NCBI RefSeq assembly: GCF_963678635.1 | Contig: NW_026971712.1 | Coordinates: 1 to 64,000, forward strand | Length of the DNA: 64,000 nucleotides | Direction: 5' to 3' | From: Symsagittifera roscoffensis | Lineage: Eukaryota; Xenacoelomorpha; Acoela; Convolutidae | Program-made: the position numbers and the translations under genes | In this document: in pieces, positions 22,330-32,074 of the stretch | How the letters are laid out: every line of letters starts with the position of its first letter | How positions within the stretch are numbered: position 1 is the stretch's first letter | The notes under the pieces: model-generated | Database searches by the model: none | Seen by the model: the letters and a program-made list of their open reading frames with translations, nothing else | Told to the model about the DNA's origin: nothing

Positions 22330-22934
22330 ATTTTGAGATGGTTGAGACTGTCGCGGTCTCTGTATGTGATATTCTTTAGATGATATTCAGATGATAAATA
22401 GTTTGTGTTATATGGTGTATGTTGTTTATTTCTATTTTGTTGAAAAAATGGGTAATTTTCACTATAATCCTGTGGAGGGTGTGGATTATATGGAAAATTT
22501 ACTGAATTGGTCGATGTATTTGGGAGATTCCAATAATGGAAACATACGTGATTTAAATTTTGTGTATTTTTTCGGGGGGGGGGGGGGGGTTGATTTGTTT
22601 TTTGTTGGTGTGCATAATTATAATTGTGTTCTACAAAAGTGTTTCTTGTGAACGTTTTTCGTGTTTTTGACGGTTTTGTCATTGGTCTATACGTCTGATA
22701 GTCCATATGTGAGTATTTCGGAGAAACCGAAGTTTTAACGGTTGACTGTAAGGTTACCTGTGTTAGTGATGTATTCGGATTTTTTGGTGTTGTCAGATTT
22801 GGGTGTATTGGTGAAATACTTTGTTGTGTAGTTGTTACTGTTGTTTGAACAATTTCTTCATTTATGAAGTGTGATGGTGTTTGAATGTCTTGCTGTGTAA
22901 GAATTCTGGTTCCATCGAGATTTTCATTATGCAT
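22326..22934 (-). pseudogene. Element B Gag, N-terminal low-complexity segment
   Basis: A 202-codon frame starting at an ATG at 22934. It is rich in Thr, Pro, Asn and Gln and has no recognised domain, as is common for the N-termini of gypsy Gag proteins. It includes the 16-base homopolymer read as a proline run. It overlaps the next gag segment by a few bases in a different frame. The ATG is the first in frame and I take it as the likely gag start. Confidence 0.6.
22574..22589. repeat. 16-base G homopolymer within gag
   Basis: Sixteen consecutive G on the plus strand, giving a proline run in Gag. An identical-length tract is found in the env-like gene of the same element. Confidence 0.8.
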
Positions 22935-23425
22935 GACTATTGAATTTAAGCTGTTATTTCGTGTATCAGGTAAAAATGTATTATAATTTAATGGTGATGC
23001 GTCAATCGTTAATGGTATTACTTTTACATAATCTCTGTGAAAAGATATTGTACTTATCGCTTGACTCGAGATATCTTGTGGAATATTTACAAATGTTGGA
23101 TGAGACCAGTCAGGGTCTCAAATGTAATCTGATTTTTCTGCAATGACAGTGTCGTCATTGGTACTTTGGAGTCTGCAATTTTTTCTTGCTTGTGAAATTA
23201 AATCTAGGTTGTGGGTAAAATAATCTAATTTTCAAACCTGTCAAAAAATTTTTTGCAAATCATGTTTAGAAATTTGTGAGACATCATTGTTGGTAAAATT
23301 TTCACGGATTATTTGAAAAAAATGTTGAAAATATTGTGATTTCGTTTCTTACTTTTGTATGTTTGGATGTTTCGGTTGGTGACGTGCTTTGAACTTCTGT
23401 TTTTTCTAATATAGATTCGCTGTAC
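22935..23425. other. 5' untranslated region of element B, possibly including LTR remnants
   Basis: Upstream of gag on the minus strand. AT-rich, without a good open frame. A primer binding site and the inner edge of the 5' LTR should lie here, but I could not identify them. At about 23.42 kb composition changes sharply to GC-richer sequence. Confidence 0.4.
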
Positions 23426-23427
23426 CC

Positions 23428-23945
23428 ATGGAGGTGAGGCACGTGTGGAGTCGCATCTTCTCATGGTTTCGGGTTTGGGTGGCTGTACACGTTGACGAAG
23501 AATCGCAAGAAGAAGCATCAAAAAGGATATCATCAGTTCCTAGTCGAGATCGGGCCGGAGGCCTTCATGAGACCTTTGCTCACCAATCGCAATGGGATTA
23601 CCACGGTTTGGAAAAAAAGTTGGTAAGGTGTCTAGAGATAACACCAAATCAAGGGAATCAATACTGGAGGAGGACCTGGCTAAGAATATGAGCTCAAGTT
23701 TGCACAACTCTTTCTGCTTGAACAAGGAATCAAAGGTGAAGAGTCTAACGAACCAGACGAGAAGATTGCAAGAGCAAAGGGAATGGATGCGGGCCTACGA
23801 ACAGCTGAAGGCATGGGAAGGCATCGTAATCAGTTCCGACGATAAGGAGGAACAATTGTGGCTTATCGATGTGTCGAGTGCATCCTGGCCCAGTACCGCA
23901 AAGACGGGAGGCGTGAGCTGAGCAGGGTGCTCAGAGGTTGGTTCT
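23428..23945 (+). pseudogene. Diverged copy of the unknown gene end found at 25.4-26.0 kb
   Basis: On the plus strand, frames read GWLYTLTKNRKKKHQKGYHQ and, further on, LEEDLAKNMSSSLHNSFC. The minus-strand region at 25.98-25.44 kb reads AWLYEYAKKLMSKHSR and LKEILERNMTLCLHNRFC in the same order and spacing, so the two are homologous. The plus copy is broken by frame changes and stops (near 23.62 kb). Composition is clearly GC-richer than element B to its left. I do not recognise the protein; basic and helical segments predominate. Confidence 0.5.
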
Positions 23946-25435
23946 TGAGTCTTGAGTGTGGAAGGAAAAAGGGGCTTGAGTATGAGCTCAGATAAAATCT
24001 GAGATCATGGAAAATAAATTTTATTAAACAAAATATTGTTATTAATACACTATATTTACTATATAAATCAAAATGCTGCATGAAAATTTTCTGACTGGTT
24101 GGAGCAAAAGAAGTTTTAATGAATAGCTTTTAAAGCTGGAATTCAGGGTGTAGGTGGATGCAGATTTTTCGTGACAATTTTGCATGGCTGTGAATTTTAG
24201 GGATGTAGATAAAGTTAAATCGGCTACAAATTTCTGTAAATGACCACTGGCACTGTATCCTGAGTTGCACTCAACATTCTGGGGGCTCACTGACTGACGA
24301 CGACACGCGATGAGGACATCGATGTAACATTCAACCGGAAGTACAAATCGACGGAAAATAAAGCTAGATTCTAAAACGACTGGCTAGCGTCTAAACACAG
24401 CTCTACATGCTTTTCACCGTCTCTGCCAAAGCCAGTTCTTTTGGTGGTCTTTCTAACATGCGGTCGAAAAAAAACGTTACTGTTTCCGGCTTTGATCAGA
24501 ACGCTCTAATTAAATGAATTACATGCAAAAATAGTGAGATCATGGCTAAGTCTCAGTGTCCCCAGACCACCAGGTCACTCCTAAAAACAGGGCTACTACT
24601 TATTTATTATTTTACTCTTGTTTTTGTTCAGTAGATAAAAATCATCATCTCACATACTCCCCGGACAGCCTAGTCATCAATGTCCTCGTTGAGTCTCGTA
24701 GTTTTCATCAAAATGGTATAGTACCATCGAACAAAATTTACAAAATGCATGAAATCACTTTTATCCACGTCATATCGACTCACCGCAAGATAGAAATGGC
24801 TTAATACTACACTATTATAGCTTTCCAAATTCTTTCACTAATCTGCACTTTCGAGGATATAACTTAAGATACAACATTTTTTCTGACTTCCAAGGTCCAT
24901 GTCCCGATTTAAAACTTTTTCTCCTAGGTTTAAAACGTGTTGGGACGCAGGACAGTCCTGCCAACCAACAAAGTGAAATTATCCTACTATGCTTCTTCCC
25001 GTCAGAAATTTAGTTGTTATTGGTCCTGAATATTAAAACTAAGGAATTCGGTTGTTAGAAGGAACAATGAAATAATCTCCCTCTTCAAGAGATTACCCAA
25101 GCCTTTCATGTCACCACAAATTGATCAGTCGTCTTAGTTGATAAAAAACAATCAAGCAGGCTGGAATACTTAATATACTCTCTACTCAAGCCTCTCTAAA
25201 TAAATAGTAAGTGTCTCTAAAGCGACTAACTAAAATCACAATGCAAATTTATAAATGCAACAATTTCTTTAACCTTCAAAAGTCAGCTAAATGTTTTCTC
25301 TTCAGTTTCAATTGCAAACTTAGTTGCTTTATTTCTCAATTGAGTTTTTCTCACATAAACTAATCTGAGGTTTAACATCTTTTCTTTCAATCCTCTTTTG
25401 TTTCTGTTTTTGTTCACTCTTTGTTTTTTGGCCAT
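23946..25435. other. AT-rich spacer between the two facing gene ends
   Basis: About 1.5 kb without a recognisable gene, repeat or RNA. Short open frames exist on both strands but show no family features. It separates the plus-strand copy on the left from the minus-strand copy on the right. Confidence 0.5.
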
Positions 25436-25438
25436 CTG

Positions 25439-26173
25439 TCAATGGTCCATCGCCTCCTCCTGCGACATTGACTCCGCACTTTCAGTCTCAGTGTCTTGCA
25501 ACACGTCGGTAGCTATTCTGACGCTGTTGGAGGCAATCCTCGAACACTTCTGCTCTTCTACTCTTTGTTTGCAACAAGGTAGATGATCAACGTTAGTTTC
25601 TCTGTTTCGGCAGAACCTGTTGTGGAGGCACAACGTCATGTTTCTCTCCAAAATTTCCTTCAACATCGCTTCTCTTTCTCTTCTGTCACATTCACGTTTC
25701 CTAGAAGTACTCTTCACTGCGGTGGTTACTAAAGCGATGAGTCACAAAAGCTCGCTTGAAAGCTCCTGCTCCAAGGTCCAGCTGATACGCACTGTACACT
25801 CTGCTGTGCTTCGACATAAGCTTCTTGGCATACTCATACAACCATGCAGTCATGCTGGCTCTAAACCATGACATCAGTCGTCTTCTGGCCCATATCTTTT
25901 TCACTTCCATCGGAACGTTCAAGGCTTTGCACGTTGTCTCAAAAAGATCTAAATCTTTTAAACAATCCAACTCCTGCAATCGCTCTTCGTAGGCGTTTCT
26001 TGTCGAGTGTTCTCTTTAACTTGAGCTTTCAGATATCGTATCGCCATCATAACTGCCACTATCACTATCGTTATGGGCTGTGATGAATTTGGTAAACCCA
26101 AGGAGAGCAGCTCTTCACGGTCCCAGATCAACACCCGATTACCACGCCCGGGATACCACCATGTTTGTAACAA
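25439..26173 (-). pseudogene. Unknown protein, C-terminal part, with a possible membrane segment
   Basis: Three minus-strand frames follow each other. 26173-25958 holds the hydrophobic stretch ITIVIVAVMMAIRYL, a candidate membrane segment, followed by a basic tail. 25979-25701 reads KKIWARRRLMSWFRASM then AWLYEYAKKLMSKHSR. 25717-25439 reads REREAMLKEILERNM and a Cys/Arg-rich then acidic end. A homologous, inverted copy lies at 23.43-23.95 kb. It lies at the far downstream end of the minus-strand gene chain that starts at element A. Function unknown. Confidence 0.45.
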
Positions 26174-26734
26174 GCAATGTCAGGGGAACTCATCATGTGT
26201 CAACATGATGCTCCTTCAATTACGCTTTCCCGGCGCTTCCAGTAGTGGTTCCACTTCCATCATCACTCGGTGGACTTCATCATTCTCATCTACTGCATTG
26301 TACTCTGGAACTGTTGACCTTTCTGCTTCTGTCTTTCGAAGTCACTGAAGTTTCCACTGGCGTATCCCATGAACTTCTTTCCCAGTACCGATTCTAATTC
26401 TTCTTTGATTCTCTCTGAAACTGCTGAGAACATTTAGCACAGTAACTTGAAAACTTTTTCTGATCTTCTCGCTAGTCTTACGCATTTTGGCACTGAGAAG
26501 GCTTGATCCGCGATCGTTCTCGTACTTTTCACATCCACCGCTACAAAATGCTCATTGGAGCTATGTCGATCATACTAAATATCGCGCTCCCGTCGGTCTA
26601 CGATAGGTTTCACTGAGCCGGATTTTCATTTCCGCCTCGATCGCTTCTCTCCACTTTTCAATATACTTTTGCTCAATTTGCAAAACTCCCGGAAACACTT
26701 CTACACTGATGGTTGTAACCATCTAATGTTTTTG
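26174..26734 (-). other. Degraded coding sequence between two accessory ORFs
   Basis: Composition and strand bias match the flanking minus-strand ORFs, but every frame has several stops. Charged segments can be read piecewise. It probably linked the frame ending at 26735 with the frame starting at 26173. Confidence 0.35.
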
Positions 26735-28318
26735 TTATAGATCCAATGGTGACTCTAAAGAACCAAACATGCTGTAGAATCCTAGTGCAGTCACTAGATT
26801 TACCTCGGTTCCTCCATGGCAATCTGAAATCAATTCCGTTTCCGTTTTTGCTTTCATCACTATGTTCCCAAACAATATCGTCAATTGCTTGTGTTGTTTC
26901 TCCAGGGTCTTTACGCAATCCAGACCTCCACAGACGTGACCCTCCAGTCCACAGACTTCCGCTAGACAACTACCAGGTTTAACCCAGTCCTCTGGTCCCC
27001 AGCCATGCAACTTTGCTTTGTCTTCTCCGTTGCTCTTAGAGGCTGTCGTCATCAAATTGTAAAAGATATTCAAGTCACGCAAATTACTGTCTGAATTCAG
27101 TTCCCGCTTTACGTCCTGTGTTGCACGCAATATTGATTCGGTATTAGGACTCGGACAGCATGATGGTTTCATCAGTTCCCACACCACCATCAGACCCGTT
27201 CTTAACAGTTCCTCCGAGAATCCCAATCCAAATTCCACTCGGTTGTCAGATTTCGGCACTGAAGGTGCAGTCACCTTTTCCTCCAAGACTAGTCCCGGCT
27301 TGGTCTGCTGATTAGCAGCGATTCTTATCGTTGCAATTCTTGACATCCAGAATCTTAGCAACACTGCTTGCTCGTAATCAAAGAAACAATCGCGTATGTC
27401 TTCATTTATGAAAGGGTTGTGCGACATCCCTATGATCTCGGATCCGTAACTGTATGATTTCTTTCTGATGGGTCCACAGTATTCACTGGACTTCGACAGT
27501 GCTCCCATAGATTCTTTTGTGAGCCTCATCTCCTTGTTGGAGAATCTCCTTATCTCGTCAATCTTCTTCATCGGTTCCAGCTCCACAGGCTCCTTCATGT
27601 TCACTCGCATCGGCTTACTCTGATGGATGTCCAAAAGTGCTAGTAAGAGCGAGGCTTTCGCTCGTTCATCACCTTCTCTTAGCATCTTGACACAAGTGTT
27701 CAATGCTGGCACTGATTTTTGTTCTATCATGAATCGAATGAAACAGAGAGCGTTTCTCGGTTTCGCGCATGCTACTGCCGCTCCTTTTTGGGTTATCAGA
27801 TCTCTCATACTCGTCATCAAGAACACCTTCTCTCCCTTCGATGTTTTTCTTTCTTCCGAATCATATTCCCCGCTTTTCAGTCCAGTCATGCACCAAGCGA
27901 ACCTGAATTGTAACTCTGTTCTCAAATAGGGTATCGATATCAGAGCGTGTATCTTCGGAGTGGTTCTCATTTCTTCTTCGAAGTATCTTAACACTACTGC
28001 TCTCCATGGTAGGCTCACCAACTGCTCTATCGTTTTCGCGTGCATTTCAGACGATACCAGATTTCCGTATGCCTTCTGCTTCAAGGTTGTTCCTTGCATC
28101 ATCGTCTCTAGATAACCTTCCATCGCACTTTTAATTTCCAGAGAAACTAAGTGTCCTCTGGCCGCGTTTCTGTATTCCATCATCTCCATGTATCCACCAG
28201 CGGGTTCACCGATGAATACAGTTTCCGACACTCTCATTCGGCTATACTCTACTGGGACTAGCTGTTCTATGACGCTTCCCTTTCCATGATTCATGGAAGA
28301 CGGTTTGAAATCTCGCAT
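26735..28318 (-). CDS. Unrecognised 527-residue accessory protein of the element A region
   Basis: The longest uninterrupted frame of the window, starting with an ATG at 28318. It is rich in Met, Lys, Glu and Arg, lacks a signal peptide and has no clear membrane segment. About 13 Cys are present, clustered near the C-terminal third (SCLAEVCGLEGHVCGGLDC). Helical, charged sequence predominates (LNTCVKMLREGDERAKASLL). No catalytic motif is recognised. It is downstream of pol on the same strand, and composition matches the rest of the chain. Survival of a long frame among broken neighbours may be chance or may mean it decayed more slowly. I do not assign a function. Confidence 0.5.
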   Translation of the reverse strand: MRDFKPSSMNHGKGSVIEQLVPVEYSRMRVSETVFIGEPAGGYMEMMEYRNAARGHLVSLEIKSAMEGYLETMMQGTTLKQKAYGNLVSSEMHAKTIEQLVSLPWRAVVLRYFEEEMRTTPKIHALISIPYLRTELQFRFAWCMTGLKSGEYDSEERKTSKGEKVFLMTSMRDLITQKGAAVACAKPRNALCFIRFMIEQKSVPALNTCVKMLREGDERAKASLLLALLDIHQSKPMRVNMKEPVELEPMKKIDEIRRFSNKEMRLTKESMGALSKSSEYCGPIRKKSYSYGSEIIGMSHNPFINEDIRDCFFDYEQAVLLRFWMSRIATIRIAANQQTKPGLVLEEKVTAPSVPKSDNRVEFGLGFSEELLRTGLMVVWELMKPSCCPSPNTESILRATQDVKRELNSDSNLRDLNIFYNLMTTASKSNGEDKAKLHGWGPEDWVKPGSCLAEVCGLEGHVCGGLDCVKTLEKQHKQLTILFGNIVMKAKTETELISDCHGGTEVNLVTALGFYSMFGSLESPLDL

Positions 28319-28352
28319 TGGCTGAGTATTTCCATTTCTAACGTCGCTCCAG

Positions 28353-28676
28353 TCAGAGCGCGGTCACTCCTCTTGGTTTTGTAACTGGCAGTTTTAATCC
28401 TGCCATGAGAATGGTTGGCACCATCGCTACGCCAGTCAACATTCTGTCAGTGCCAGGCAATCGGTCATCACCCTTTCCCATTCTTTTGGCTGAGTTGACA
28501 GCTTTTTTCGAGATTTCGGAATCCACATTTGTCTTTCCAGCTTTCCTCAATGTCACTTTTCTGCCAAGTTTCCTTTTCATTTCATTAATCCTGTCAATCA
28601 CCATCTTTGATCGCATCGTTTTCTTTCGGGTTCTTGACAGATATACTACTTCTTCCTTGTATTCTTGCGGTGTCAT
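28353..28676 (-). pseudogene. Basic protein segment of the accessory chain
   Basis: A 107-codon frame strongly enriched in Lys and Arg (RKKTMRSKMVIDRINEMKRK, then LRKAGKTN). Such a segment could bind nucleic acid or act as a nuclear import signal. It overlaps the end of the preceding frame and stops shortly before the 527-residue frame, so these are likely pieces of one coding region broken by frame changes. Confidence 0.4.
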
Positions 28677-28995
28677 CTTTATTCATCTTTATAGGAGAGT
28701 TTGCCTCCTTTTCGTTAGTGGCCGAGTTAATCAGTAACTCGGTCAATCTCCCTTCACACTCGTCGAGTTTGTCAAGGACTGCCCGCATTAGTGGTCTGTT
28801 GAGAACTATTTTCAAAATAGACTGGGTCCCGTAGCTCTGAACTACTGTCCAGACCTCTTTCATAAAGGCAACTCTGTCCATACTGCATCCCGTCATATTT
28901 TCGTGGTCTCTATGATGAACTACCACTCTTCTTCGGGCAACGCTCCCCAGAAAGGTACTCTGGCAGTGCCTTCTATTCTCTCCGGCAAGTTCCAT
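28594..28995 (-). pseudogene. Accessory chain segment, unknown
   Basis: A 133-codon frame with a helical, Leu/Glu-rich middle (LMRAVLDKLDECEGRLTELL) and a hydrophilic Lys/Asp/Asn-rich end. It overlaps the frames on both sides by tens of bases in other phases. No family recognised. Confidence 0.35.
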
Positions 28996-29483
28996 TTCAT
29001 TTCCATTATGGCCGACGGAGGTTCCAGTGTGGAAGTTTTCTCGTCTGCTGGCTCAGTCGTCGTTTCCAATGTGTCCGTGCCGTTTTCAATGTCGCTGAGG
29101 AAGTTGAAGTCCAGGCTGGACATCCCTCCTGTCGAAGACTTATCGTCCTCTTTCTCAGCCTGATTGGGATCCTGTTGCATAGTTTCTTCCGATCGACGGC
29201 TTCCTCCCTGCCCATCGTCTGGTCTTGAAATCTTTCCTGAACTTGATGGCCCTTGCTCTTCATCCCTTACTCCATCTGGAAATTTCGGAACAACTAGTCT
29301 GCCAGCTGACTTTTCTTCCTCCTCTCCGTGCACTACCATGACTTCATCACAGCCGAAGGGTTCTAGCATGGTTCTAGTCTGTAGTGTTCCGCCCACCGTC
29401 AACTCTGGTTTTACACTCGTTAAGATTAGGGAGGCTTCTGGTAAGTCCGCCTTGCCTCTCATGACCATAGGCGCCAGATCCAT
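28920..29483 (-). CDS. Acidic, Ser/Thr-rich accessory protein segment
   Basis: A 187-codon frame beginning MDLAPMVMRGKADLPEAS. From about residue 70 it becomes strongly acidic and rich in Ser, Thr, Gln and Pro (EEEEKSAG, NQAEKEDDKSSTGG, IENGTDTLETTTEPADEK), suggesting intrinsic disorder. It ends PFWGALPEEEW. It follows the frame ending at 29490 with only a few bases between. No domain recognised. Confidence 0.4.
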   Translation of the reverse strand: MDLAPMVMRGKADLPEASLILTSVKPELTVGGTLQTRTMLEPFGCDEVMVVHGEEEEKSAGRLVVPKFPDGVRDEEQGPSSSGKISRPDDGQGGSRRSEETMQQDPNQAEKEDDKSSTGGMSSLDFNFLSDIENGTDTLETTTEPADEKTSTLEPPSAIMEMKWNLPERIEGTARVPFWGALPEEEW

Positions 29484-29489
29484 TTTCGT

Positions 29490-29789
29490 TCATTCCTCGT
29501 CAAATTGTCCAGGCTTCGGAGTCGCTGCGATGTTCATTCGTCTCCTCGTTGTTTCATCCGTGTAGACAAACTGCGTATACTGCAGCACTGCGGCGTTTCT
29601 GCCCACGAAGCACGGGTCCATCATCTCGGAAAACTTAGCTACCCTTCTTTCATTAGTTTCAAAAGCTCTCAACCTAGGCGTTTGTATCACGGAGTCTGCT
29701 CCGAGCAACATCCTTCTGATCAAAGGAAATTCAGGGATCTCTTCTGGCAGCTTCTTGTAGTCACACCAGCCTTTTGTCACTTCTCTCAT
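29490..29789 (-). pseudogene. Accessory chain segment, unknown
   Basis: A 99-codon frame with EIPEFPLIRRMLLGADS and a basic end before FDEE. The MLLGAD word recurs at the end of the frame at 30480-30701, and the underlying DNA (CTGCTCCGAGCAACATCCT) is duplicated at about 29696 and 30488. It may be the same coding region as the frame at 29829-30300, which stops just upstream. No family recognised. Confidence 0.35.
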
Positions 29790-29828
29790 TTTGTGGTATG
29801 CTGCAGTCAGTCGAGGAACTCTTGTGAC

Positions 29829-30300
29829 CTAGCGGTTCGTATTATCGTAGGTTCTTAGATTCCAGAGCTTCGGGAATACCTCGATGTGCCCTCTATCCAC
29901 TTCTCCCATCCTGTCACGAAAGTGATCATAAATGTTTATGACGGTCATCTCCGGCTCTGATATCTTCGCGAATAACAAGTCCTCAATCATTATCTCTCGT
30001 AGTGCGCGCTGCTCACACCAGTTAAGTGCACTTCCGTCCACCGCTGATATGAGGTTCAAGTCCAACACTGACCTCATGTACGTCTCCACCTTAACGTCAG
30101 TGAACACAAACGTGACTGCCGGACCGTATATCACTGTCACGAACTCCGTGGCTCCTCTGATCAATGCTAAGGGGTCGGTCCTCATAGCCAAGCTCAGGTC
30201 AGTTAGCAGGGGCTTGCCCCCAGCATGACGTCGCACGTGTTCTTCCTTCTGAATCGTCTCATCCTCTCCGGTTACAAATCGATTTTGCTGCAGGAGGTAT
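29829..30300 (-). pseudogene. Accessory chain segment, unknown, well-folded in appearance
   Basis: The frame is open upstream of the ATG at 30236 to at least 30300. It has alternating hydrophobic and charged stretches typical of a globular domain: FVTVIYGPAVTFVFTDVKVE, then LLFAKISEPEMTVINIYDHF. The strand-helix rhythm recalls the SGNH-like segments of the same chain, but I cannot point to the GxND or DxxH blocks here. It ends at a stop at 29829. Confidence 0.4.
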
Positions 30301-30859
30301 AGGATAAGAGTATGTCGCAGATCTCTTATCTTGGTCCTGGAATCCGTGGGTTGTTTCTTATCGATTCTGCTCCGGGTAGCGTGTCAGATTCATCAATCCT
30401 CCCAATTTCCCGTGCGTTATTGCAATTAACCTTAGAAAAGCATCTAGTCGCAAATTCTGCACTGCTTCGATGAGCAGTATCACTGGTCTGCTCCGAGCAA
30501 CATCCTGTTAACGATCGATACTTCTACGACTGCTTGGAGGAATTCTTTTATCAGGTATCGAGAAAGCGATGGGTAATCTTTCGCCAAGAAGGCTGCGGCC
30601 CATCCGGCTCCCAACCTTTCCAGCATGCTGTCAGTCCGGTCAAAGAGCATTCTTCTCCCTTTACATTCTGTGTCCAGAAAGCTTCCAGCGTAACTTCGCA
30701 CACTCTGTTTACGAACTCTGCTGACTTCTCTTCAGCATTTTCGGCCAGGTTTACCTCTTTTACCAGGTAGTCATGGATCTATCACTGGGCCTGATCATCA
30801 CTGGGCCTCGCTCGCTTCGAGGGGTCAAGTGCAGCCACTTGAAGCCTCTGGTTTCGTTG
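30301..30859 (-). pseudogene. Degraded accessory segment
   Basis: Includes a 73-codon frame at 30701-30480 (ERLGAGWAAAFLAKDYPSL) and otherwise only short frames. Composition and strand match the neighbours. No domain recognised. Confidence 0.3.
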
Positions 30860-31600
30860 TCAATACCATCGCTTCCAAGTGAGCTCTCCTCTCCTTGAAA
30901 TTCTTTCTCCTTCCTCCTTTACTTCCATTCCTGAGAACCATAAGTCGTTAGAAATCGCTAAATTTACTCGATGGTCATCGTCAATTCCTGGTTTCAGTTT
31001 AAGTTGTCGGCTGAAGTTGGACAGTTCCAATCCCAGTACTTCGTCTAACACTAACATGTGTAGTGATGGTCTTTAAATCCTCGCATCGCATTCGAGATGT
31101 CAGACCACACCGCAGGTAATTCCGCCCTAAGTGGCCTTAGGTTCTCCATCTCTATTTCGCAATTTGGCACAGATATGATCACTTCATACTTCCCTTCCGA
31201 GAGTAACTCCACCGTCGCGTATACAAAATTCAGTGCATCCGGGAGATGTGCATATCCCGGAGACAGTGCAAACACGGCTCTCGGTGTTATCTTGGGGAAG
31301 GCACCTTCTTTCAGGGTGTCCACTACTTCAGCCATCGATCCGATGATATCCTTTTTAGCTGGCCATACTGCGTCTTCGGCCGTCGTAGGCTCTCTGGGTC
31401 TGCTCAAGAATCCCCTACTGTGTAGATGGTCGTTTATACCGGCAAATACGATTGTGATCGGGTTCATTTCCGACTTTGTACCCCGATGGCCATTGACACC
31501 AACTGCATTAGGTACAAGTCGACCGCTGCCAACATTATAAAGTCAGGCCAAAACAGAGACTTGCAAGTATGTACGAAGTCTGAGTTCGCAACTATCATCA
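30860..31600 (-). pseudogene. SGNH-hydrolase-like domain (second copy), frameshifted
   Basis: SGNH hydrolases carry conserved blocks: GDS with the catalytic Ser, a Gly, GxND, and DxxH. On this stretch the order is MIVANSDFVH (ANSDF at 31589-31575, in the place of GDS), FAGINDHLHSRGF (GIND at 31440-31429) and GIDDDHRV (DDDH at 30982-30971). The distance from first to last block is about 205 codons, the usual size of the fold. Block I is degenerate but keeps a Ser. Frame changes fall near 31.47 and 31.06 kb. The domain could be an esterase relic or a non-catalytic fold reuse. Recognition is by motif order only. Confidence 0.5.
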
Positions 31601-32074
31601 CTTTGCTTTTCTCATTTCTGCTTTATCATACGCTGCAAAGATGGTCTCGTCTTTCCTAATCGTCTTCATCCCACCATATCTCAGAACATCGCCTTCTTGA
31701 GTCACTTGTTTCGGGTACGCTCTATCTTTTACGTGACCTGGGGGTGCTCGTATTTGCTTGAACATTTTCACGTGTTTTCCTATTGGTGCCCTCGTTGTCA
31801 ATAATCCTCCGGGCCTGTCTTCTCGATTTCCTTCATCATGATTCAATTTCACATCTTGCAAAAGCCTTGCATTTACTGGACCCATTGTATTGTTTGAGGG
31901 CAGTCCCTCTCAGTCAGCGAATCTCAAGGCGGTCGTGGAGCTGAAGTCTAGGTCTGCTGCTATCAACCAATCCACGCCTGCGATCGAGTACAGCCTGTTG
32001 ACGGATAGTCTCGCTCCATTTAGCATCCTTATGACATCTGCTGCAAACCTTAAACGTCTGAAGGTTCAATTTCA
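31598..32074 (-). pseudogene. Linker between two SGNH-like regions
   Basis: The frame at 31885-31598 is hydrophilic and basic (PIGKHVKMFKQIRAPPGHVK) and ends DETIFAAYDKAEMRKAK, which runs on into the block I of the second SGNH-like region. A further frame at 32129-31914 covers the stretch before it. No domain recognised. Confidence 0.4.

Larger units (their letters stand above)
9201..23240 (-). mobile_element. Element B: Ty3/gypsy-type retrotransposon with env-like gene, degenerate
   Basis: Read on the minus strand, the order is gag, protease, reverse transcriptase, RNase H, integrase and an env-like glycoprotein gene, the layout of errantivirus-like Ty3/gypsy elements. The coding span is about 14 kb, longer than usual because the env-like frame has a very long tail and further coding sequence beyond it. 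Base composition is AT-rich throughout, unlike element A. Several frame changes, one RT stop and an RNase H deletion show it is inactive as read here. Both LTRs are unidentified, so the limits given are those of recognisable coding sequence. Confidence 0.85.

Noticed and set aside
25439-30701. Endogenous copy of a negative-strand RNA virus gene set, suggested by the order globular, acidic, basic, Cys-bearing and membrane segments
   Set aside because: No nucleoprotein, polymerase or glycoprotein motif could be recognised; the resemblance is only in general character.
28405-31540. Plus-strand open frames of 75-147 codons opposite the accessory chain
   Set aside because: They overlap better minus-strand frames and show no recognisable sequence pattern.
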